From Bacteroidota bacterium (lineage in GTDB: Bacteria > Bacteroidota > Bacteroidia > Bacteroidales > F082), in the NCBI GenBank assembly GCA_016715945.1, contig JADJXJ010000002.1, positions 1 to 23,857 on the forward strand: a stretch of 23,857 bases of DNA, given 5' to 3'. Within the stretch, counting starts at the first letter, position 1. Each line of letters begins with the position of its first letter. A model generated the notes under the pieces. It did no database searches, was not told the origin of the DNA, and was given only the letters and a program-made list of their open reading frames with translations. Position numbers and translations under genes: made by a program. Below, piece by piece: positions 17,564-23,857 of this stretch.

Positions 17564-20368
17564 TTATTCCCGCATGTTCTCCGGATAAAGGGTAACGCGC
17601 AGGTAGTGCTCAGGTTTGAAATATCTGGATGCAAATTCGCGGATTTCGGCTATGCTCACCGATTCCACTGCAGCCCTGAATTCGTCGAAGTCTGCCAGGG
17701 GGGTGTTGTTGAAGTAGCTGAAATCGAGGTAGCTGCTCCAGAAGTTGTTTTGTTTTTCGTTGGTTTCGCGTTCGCGGATTGCGGTTTCTTTCACCTTGGC
17801 AAGGTCTTCGGGCGTGGGGCCATGCTGCATGATCTGGCGCATCTGTTCGAACACCACGGAGGAGAGTGTATCCACCAGTGATGGATTGGTACCCCAGCCT
17901 ACGCTGATGGTCAGGGTGGGAGCTGGCAGCCTGTTTGCGTTGCCGCGGGCGCTGACGCCATACACCCCACCCAGTTCTTCGCGCATGTTTTCGCGCAGCT
18001 TGATGTTGTAGGCCCTGGTTGCCAGGTTCATCCAGCAGGCGGTTGCGGTCGTTCCAGTCGAACGGACTGTTGAAGTTGACAGCCACCTGGCTTTGGTTCT
18101 CAGTGCCTGCAAACACTTTGGCATCAATAGTTTGCGGCGGAAAACGCATGCCATGGTCTTTCCATTGCAATTGCAGGCGGCCGGCCGGCAAAGCATTGAG
18201 GTAGGCGGCCAGCATGGGCAACTGCGCCTCGCTGATGTTGCCCACCACAATCACGGTGAGGCCATTGGCATCGGTGAACATTTTGTCGTACAAGGAATAA
18301 ACCACTTCCGGCCTGAGGTTTTCCATCTGGCTGGCATCGGGCACGGCAAATGCGCGGGGGTGGTTGTTGGCGAGCAGTCTGGTGAGGGTGTCGCTGAACA
18401 CCACTCGGGGGTTGGCGCGCACAAACCGCATCTGACTCATCAGCTGCGAGCGCAGGGCTTCAAATGCATCAGCATCGCGGCGGGCACCCTGCATATGCAG
18501 ATACAGCAGCTGGAGCAGGGTTTCGAAGTCTTTCGGACTGGCGTTGCCACGGAATCCATGGCGGAACTCTTCGGCAAAAGGCTGCAGGTTAAGCTGTTGT
18601 CCGGCCAGCTTCTTCTGTAGGTCAACGGCGCTGAATTCGCCTATGCCGCTGCCCTGGATCATGCGGGGCATCACGCTTGCCGCAAACACAGCCTCATCCG
18701 GAGCCAGCGAGATGCCGCCGGGCAGAAAGGCATTGATCAGGATTTCGTCGTTTTTAAAGTCGGTGGGCTTTACAACAAGCCTGATGTTGTTGTTCAGCAC
18801 ATATTCGCGCACCCCCTGGCCTTTGTCTTCAGCCTGCGGCATAACCGCCAGAGGCTCAGGCTTGTTACTCATCAGAGGCGCATCGGTAAATGTATCTTCA
18901 TAAGGTTCCACCCCGAGCTTCCTGGCCTCCTGGATGAGTTCCAATACGCGTGTTTCGTCGGGCACCGGGAGATCGTCGCGCTGGGGTGCGGTGAGCACGG
19001 CCACCATGTTATGTTCGGTAATCCATGCCGGGGCAAGGGCGTTCATATCCTGCAGGGTGATTGTAGGCGGCAATTCGCGGATCATCTGGAGTTCGAGCTC
19101 AGGTCCAGGCACCGGCGACCGCTGGAGGAAGTGTGCGGTGTAGGCCATGACCAGCGATGCCGAGTTGGTTTTGTCGCGCTCGCCGGAAGCGGCGTTCGGC
19201 CGAGGCAAGGGAGTTCGGTTTTCTGACGTTCGAGTTCGCCGAGGGTAAATCCATGGCGACGCACCCGCTCGTTTTCCATCACCAGGCGCGTGATGGCATC
19301 TTCGATGCGGTTTTCCTTGATGGCTGCAAACGAGGTAGGTGCGTTGATGGCCCGCCCCATAAAGCCCCCGTAAAACGATGAAGCGGTGATAAAGGGAGAT
19401 TCGGGTTTCTGGTTGAGTTCAGCAAAGCGGGCAGCCATCATGCTGCTGTAGAGGCGCTGCATCAGCACTTCGCGGTAATCGGCCCAGGTGTGCACAGTTT
19501 TGCGGGATGCTTGTACATCAGCCTGAAAACGCTGCTGGTAGCCTCGGGATCGGTGGCCATCGCTACCAGGGGTTCGATGTTGTCGGGCACCCCGAACACC
19601 GTGCGTTCGCGTTGCCTTTTGGGGTTTTGAGGTGGCCAAAGTGTTTTTTTGATTTTGGCTTCTGCGTAGGCCGGATCAATATCGCCCACCACGACCACGG
19701 CCTGAAGGTTCGGACGGTACCAGTCGCGGTAGAAACGCCTCAGGGTTTCGTGGCTGGCTGTGTCGATCCTCCCAGTGTACCGATCGGAAGGCGGTCGGCA
19801 TATCGTGAGCAGTTGAAGATGACCGGGAAGTATTTTTTCCGCATGCGGTCTTCGGCACCCAGGCCCAGGCGCCACTCTTCGCGAATCACACCACGCTCTT
19901 TGTCGATCTCCTCCCCTTCCATGGCTCCAGGCTGCCCATTCTTCGAGCACCATAAAGGCCGAATCAACCAGCCCTGGCCGGTCGGTAGGCATCTGAAGCA
20001 TGTAAACCGTTTCGTCGAAACTGGTATAGGCATTCAGGTCGGGGCCGAAACGTACACCCGAACGCTCCAGGAAGTTGACCAACGCATTCTTACTGAAACG
20101 CCTGGTGCCATTGAACGCCATGTGCTCCACAAAATGCGCCAGTCCCTGCTGGTCATCGTCTTCCAGGAATCGAGCCGGCATTCACAGCCAGCCGGAGCTC
20201 CACCCTACCGGGAGGTGTGGTATTGCGCTGTATGTAATAGGTGAGTCCGTTTTTGAGCTGACCTGTTTTCACGTTCGGGTCGAGCTGAACGGGCTTTTGC
20301 AACAAAGGCTGCGACACAGCCGTTGCAATCAGCAACAAACTGAAAAGCGAAAGGAGGATTTTTTTCAT
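17564..20368 (-). CDS. M16 zinc metalloprotease, copy 3 (frameshifted text)
   Basis: This is the third pass of the gene at 9053-11859. It spans 2805 nt, the expected length, but only through compensating indels: an extra base near 18032, extra bases near 19194 and 19209, lost bases near 19505 and 19626, an extra T near 19648, lost bases near 19767 and 19926, and an extra G near 20167. It has the longest uninterrupted middle stretch (18032 to ~19190), and its five-C run near 18812 and GGGGG near 18409 give the correct frame where copy 2 fails. Confidence 0.9.
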
Positions 20369-20416
20369 GGTGCAGGATTGAATATTCATTGGTTGAAAGT
20401 GCAATAACTAAGCAGT

Positions 20417-20458
20417 AAAAACACCTGAAATCAAGTTGAGGTTCAAAATCTTTCAGGT
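20417..20458 (-). terminator. Terminator after DUF1801 gene, copy 3
   Basis: The same perfect 8-bp stem and five-T run as at 11908-11949. Confidence 0.62.
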
Positions 20459-20463
20459 TTCGG

Positions 20464-20810
20464 TCAGCGATCAATTCCGGCAGCCTGCCGGAGCCACAAG
20501 CTGAGGGGAAAATCCGCCAGCTCATCCGGGCTTTTTATTTTCACATGGCATAAAGCTTTGCCGGTGCCCTGGAGCTGTTGCCGGGTATCGGTGAGCTTCG
20601 ATCTGTCGGAAAAGCCCAGGGTGAATTCCTTTTTCCTGTTTTGAAATAAGCAAAGTCTTTTCCGCAGGCAAAAACAGGCTGGCTCCATTTGAAACTCACG
20701 CTGGCCTCCGGTATTTCCCGGTCAATCAAATCAATCAGTTGTTTCATGATTTGCTGTTGCTGCTCAGGGGCCTGCGCGATGTAATCGAGAACTTCCTCAG
20801 GAATCTTCAT
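20464..20810 (-). CDS. DUF1801 domain protein, copy 3 (one-base deletion)
   Basis: This is the third pass of the gene at 11955-12302. It is 347 nt long against 348, because one T is missing from the T-run near 20631-20635; the rest agrees with the intact copy. Confidence 0.82.
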
Positions 20811-20837
20811 TGGTGTCGGAATATTTTTGATGAGAAA

Positions 20838-22653
20838 CTAAGCCTCCGGCTCCAGCTCGAGGTCGAAGCTCAGCTGTGTGAGGAAGGGATAGTCTTCTTT
20901 CATTTTCAAATTTTTCCCTGTCGGTAAAGGGCTGTGGCGGGCTTACAGGCGTATCGGTAACTTCGGGCACCAGCTTAAACTGGTTGTTGTTGAGGGCGAT
21001 CGAAGAGGTATTCCTGCAAAGCGTTCCAGTTGAGTTTGTCCGAAATGGTGTATTTGCTGTTTACTTTCACCCTTACTGTCCAATCCTCACCAAGTTCGGG
21101 CTTGAGTCCGCTGACGGCATTCGTAAAAGCCTGCGAAACAGAGGAATAATAATCAAAAAGCTTTTCCAGGCATTTGTCAGGTCGTCCTGGGTGAAAGGGG
21201 CATTGCGAATGGGTTGCTCTGCTTTTTGGTTCACCGACTGGCTGGCAGGCCTGGAAATGGACATGGTACGAATGCCCGAGGGGATGGATGGCTAGGTTCG
21301 TTGACTGTGCGTGTGGCAGTGGCCGACTGGTAGCCGCTGGTGGAACCTGATTCAGGTTTGGGCGGAGCTACGGACGGAGCGGCAGGCGATGCGGCCGAAG
21401 CAGCGGGAGGAATCACCGGGGTGGCGGCCTGAGCGGAGGGCCGGACCTGATTGTGCAGCGGTCTCCGGTTTTTTTGTTGTTGCAGTCTGGGGCGAGGGCG
21501 CAGGTCGCGGGCTGGGCGGAGTCTGTTGTGCGGGAATACTTATCTTTTGCGGTGGTACAACGTTTTCTCTGCCTGCCGCTGAGGCCATTCTGAGCAGCGG
21601 AGCTCGACCAGCAGGCGTTTGTTGGAACTCTTGCTATAGTTTACATCGCACTCGTTGCTGATTTCCAGGGCATTGAGCAGAAACCGGATCACATCCTGCG
21701 GCTTGCTGCCGGTAACGTTCGCGCAAGGTTTCCGACACCTCGAGCAAGGCAGCCGTTTCGGGCCACGAGGCCACCAGCAGGTTGCGCATATGCGATGCCA
21801 GTCCGTTCATAAAGTGCTGGGGATCGAAGCCATTGAAAATGACCTCGTTGAGCATCAGCAGAATGCCGCTTACCTCTGCCCGAAGCAGGTAATCCACCAT
21901 ACGGAAATAGTACTCAAAGTCGAGCACGTTCAGGTTGCTGATCACATCGTGGTAGGTGATGTTGCGACCAGAGAAGCTCACCATCTGGTCGAAAATGGAG
22001 AGGGCATCACGCAGGGCGCCATCGGCTTTGAGGGCAATGATGTTCGCGCATCCTCGTCGATGTTTACACCCTCTTTTTCAGCCACCTATGCCAGATGCCG
22101 AGAGATGTCGTCCACGGTGATGCGCTTGAAGTCGTAGATCTGACAGCGCGAGAGGATGGTGGGAATAATCTTGTGTTTTCGGTGGTGGCCAGGATGAATT
22201 TGGCATATGAGGGCGGTTCTTCCAGGGTTTTAAGAAACGCATTGAAGGCGGCCTGGGTGAGCATGTGCACCTCGTCGATGATGTAAATCTTGTATTTGCC
22301 CACCTGCGGGGGAATGCGCACCTGCTCCACAAGGGTGCGAATGTCGTCCACCAAATTGTTCGATGCAGCATCGAGCTCATGGATATTGAACGAAGCCGAC
22401 TGGCGGAACGGATGCACGATTCGCACTGGTCGCAGGCTCCTGGTTGGGCGTGGGGTTGAGACAGTTGATGGTTTTAGCCAGGATGCGGGCGCAGGTTGTC
22501 TTGCCCACACCCTTGGCCCCGTGAACAAAAATGCCTGGGCTAAGGTATTGTTACGAATGGCATTTTCAGGGTAGAGGTGATCGAAGCCTGCCCCGCAACC
22601 ATGTCGAAAGTGGCAGGCCGGTATTTTCGCGCAGAAACAATGTATTGATCCAT
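20838..22653 (-). CDS. dnaX: DNA polymerase III gamma/tau subunit, copy 3 (frameshifted text)
   Basis: This is the third pass of the gene at 12330-14154. It keeps the start, Walker A and B, SRC finger, linker and tail, but has about ten private indels (near 20993, 21156, 21293, 21440, 21598, 21684, 22044, 22178, 22409, 22435 and 22511). The final F-E-N reading has one A fewer than the other passes before the tail. The in-frame A7 run is kept at 21469-21475. The span of 1816 nt is 11 short of the consensus. Confidence 0.87.
21469..21475 (-). promoter_or_regulatory. dnaX A7 slippery run, copy 3
   Basis: Seven A on the coding strand, as in the other two passes, although this pass has many indels close by. 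Confidence 0.4.
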
Positions 22654-22797
22654 CAGGCTAAGCTTAAAGCGGACGGTAAAAGTAGTAAAATGCCCCTTGG
22701 TTGCGGCCGTCGCAGCAACAAAATACCTATTTCGGGCTGCAATTCAACAGCTTGCAAACTGATGCCACACAGCTGACTTCCTCACAACCAATTTGCT

Positions 22798-22805
22798 TAC
22801 CTTTG
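22798..22805 (+). promoter_or_regulatory. Bacteroidota -7 box (TACCTTTG), copy 3
   Basis: The same TAnnTTTG match as at 14300-14307, upstream of the deacetylase-like fragment. Confidence 0.33.
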
Positions 22806-22810
22806 GGCTC

Positions 22811-23145
22811 CTGACCAGAGCTGATTGTCCATGTGCCGCGCATCACCCAAAGGCTGATCTACGCCTTCGATCTTGTGCTTGGCAGGCTGCTCGGATTGAA
22901 GCACAACCTGGTGACCGATGCGGGCATTGCGGAACAAAGCGCTCAGCCGGTGCTGGTTTACGGCGATAAGCCACTGGGCAACCACCTCTTTCACAGAAAG
23001 CGGCTCCTTTGCTTTTCAGCAGGGAGATTCACATGCAGGACCTGCAACCATTTGCGCTTGAGGATGTTAAGGGGTATTTCCCGTGTTTCACCCCGGCTCG
23101 GCCCTGCCTTTCGCCCCTTTGCAGCCGCATTTTATATCGTAAGCC
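22811..23145 (+). CDS. Polysaccharide deacetylase-family N-terminus, truncated, copy 3 (damaged text)
   Basis: This is the third pass of the fragment at 14314-14727. The ATG is altered (CTCCTGACC in place of CTCCATGAC), extra bases occur near 22993, and the EEYLP segment before the joint is largely lost (23146-23165). The sequence is error-rich, as expected near a contig end. Confidence 0.65.
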
Positions 23146-23171
23146 GTTTGACCTGCGCCATTCGCCATAAC
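23146..23171. other. Array joint, occurrence 3 (noisy)
   Basis: The same transition from deacetylase-like sequence to the T9SS-gene end. The bases before ATAACTCACC differ from the other two joints. Given the poor quality of the last ~900 bases, I read this as error and not a different joint. Confidence 0.5.
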
Positions 23172-23857
23172 TCACCTGTTTTTATGAATCAGAAACGCCG
23201 GAAAACCATCAGTGTGAATAATCAACAAACCCGGGGCAAACCGGCAGCCAGAATCCGGCCGGCATCCACAAGCCCCTGCGCCAAAGCAACCTGCCCATGC
23301 CAGGTAAGTGCGTTGGAGCCTCTGATCACATAGTCTCATCGCCATCTTGCATGAGATACACCGCATCACCCTTGTCTACAAGCCGTATACCTGAAACAAG
23401 CTTTCCGCCGATCCCCTGTTGTACAGTAAATCGCCTCGAAGTGGCACCCCAAGCCATTTGGATATAATCCGGACAGACCTCAGAGGCTGCGCTGACGCTG
23501 TACGAACCGTCCTAGAGTCACTTTGAGCACATTCGAAACTGCTCCGGGAATGGGCTGCCCGTTGCGATACCAGGTGATATTGGTGTTGTAGGGCATTCCC
23601 AGCTCAGGTCAGGCTATCGCCAGGGCACCAGACAATCTCGCCTTCAGGGCCAATGGAAAACGTGCCATCGATGATGACAAGGGGGCTTGAAAACATACCC
23701 GTCCACGAAAACTCCGGCGAGTAGCGGTTTGTCCGCCCGCGTCACAGTGACCGACACATAGGAGCCAGCAAAATTGTGGTAATCCATCACCAGTTGCTGG
23801 AAACACCTGCGGGCAAGGACTGTCTGAGAACTGCCTAAATATCGCCGGTGCCACTGA
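23172..23857 (-). CDS. Exported Ig-like T9SS protein, start of next unit (5' end cut by window)
   Basis: The stop codon and C-terminal two-thirds of the gene at 14682-15707 appear again, showing that the array continues beyond the second full unit. The T9SS tail, the second Ig-like module and part of the first are recognisable, but substitutions and indels every ~20-40 bases prevent any long frame. The gene start lies beyond the window. Confidence 0.75.

Larger units (their letters stand above)
1..23857. repeat. Head-to-tail tandem array, ~8.5 kb unit, ~2.8 copies
   Basis: Every landmark recurs in the same order and orientation. The M16 start codon is at 3346, 11859 and 20368, the dnaX start at 5635, 14154 and 22653, and the T9SS-protein stop at 6163, 14682 and 23172. 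Taking that stop as the boundary, the window holds a partial unit (1-6162), two full units (6163-14681, 8519 bp; 14682-23171, 8490 bp) and the start of another (23172-23857). Length differences come from small indels. The unit carries ordinary chromosomal genes and no replication or transposition functions. It could be an unrolled circle, a sequencing or assembly concatemer, or a real amplification. Confidence 0.97.

Noticed and set aside
19507..20244. Long + strand open frame of 245 codons
   Set aside because: It lies fully antisense to the M16 gene, has no family signal and exists only because of the G+C-rich complementary frame and local indels. Similar antisense frames occur across M16 and dnaX in the other passes.
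23302..23315. A 14-base stretch matching the M16 gene at 10819-10832, in place of the expected T9SS-gene sequence
   Set aside because: It lies in the most error-rich part of the window and has no supporting context. A real template switch would need more than one short match; raw reads over the site would settle it.
1..23857. Ordinary plasmid, phage or integrative element
   Set aside because: No replication initiator, partition, relaxase, integrase, transposase, capsid or toxin-antitoxin gene is visible in the unit, and dnaX is a chromosomal core gene.
1..23857. CRISPR array
   Set aside because: The only repeats are the 8.5 kb units. There are no short regularly spaced repeats with unique spacers.

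Overview
This window is about 2.8 direct, head-to-tail copies of one segment of roughly 8.5 kb, not 24 kb of unique sequence. The same order of genes and spacers recurs at offsets of about 8.5 kb (8496 to 8519 between matched landmarks in the first and second passes, 8490 to 8511 in the second and third). The passes are nearly identical but differ by many one-base insertions and deletions, mostly in homopolymers, plus scattered substitutions. Almost every frameshift is private to one pass, and the other passes restore the frame. That is the signature of lightly corrected long-read sequence. The best text is in the middle (about 8,400-17,500); the first ~600 and last ~900 bases are markedly worse. 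Genes are therefore annotated as consensus genes, and most copies are broken on paper only.

The organism is a member of the Bacteroidota, probably an uncultured T9SS-bearing lineage. The evidence is a C-terminal type IX secretion sorting tail, a Bacteroidota-type polysaccharide deacetylase N-terminal domain, a dnaX with a long Pro/Ala/Thr linker, TAnnTTTG-like -7 boxes, few Shine-Dalgarno sites and a moderate G+C content. The content is chromosomal. I see no replication, mobilisation, phage, IS or CRISPR genes.

Layout of one unit, read on the + strand (coordinates of the best copies): exported T9SS-tailed Ig-like protein (-, 14682-15707); membrane anti-sigma factor (-, 15833-16906 or 7317-8395); ECF sigma factor (-, 8346-8885) with a TGTAAC-N16-CGTCTA promoter; rho-independent terminator; M16 zinc metalloprotease (-, 9053-11859); terminator; DUF1801 protein (-, 11955-12302); dnaX (-, 12330-14154); then, divergently, the first ~120 codons of a polysaccharide deacetylase-family gene (+, from 14314). 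That gene stops abruptly against the 3' end of the next T9SS gene. This broken gene marks the novel joint of the array at 6149-6162, 14668-14681 and 23146-23171.

On the minus strand there are three transcription blocks: dnaX then DUF1801; M16 alone; and sigma, anti-sigma, exported protein. The last block looks like a self-regulated envelope or secretion circuit. The most interesting points are the array and its joint, a cluster of 14 one-directional G:C to A:T transitions in one of the two anti-sigma copies, and an in-frame A7 slippery run in dnaX present in all three copies that could yield a short gamma-like subunit. The array itself may be an unrolled circle, a concatemer artefact or a true tandem amplification; the sequence alone cannot decide.
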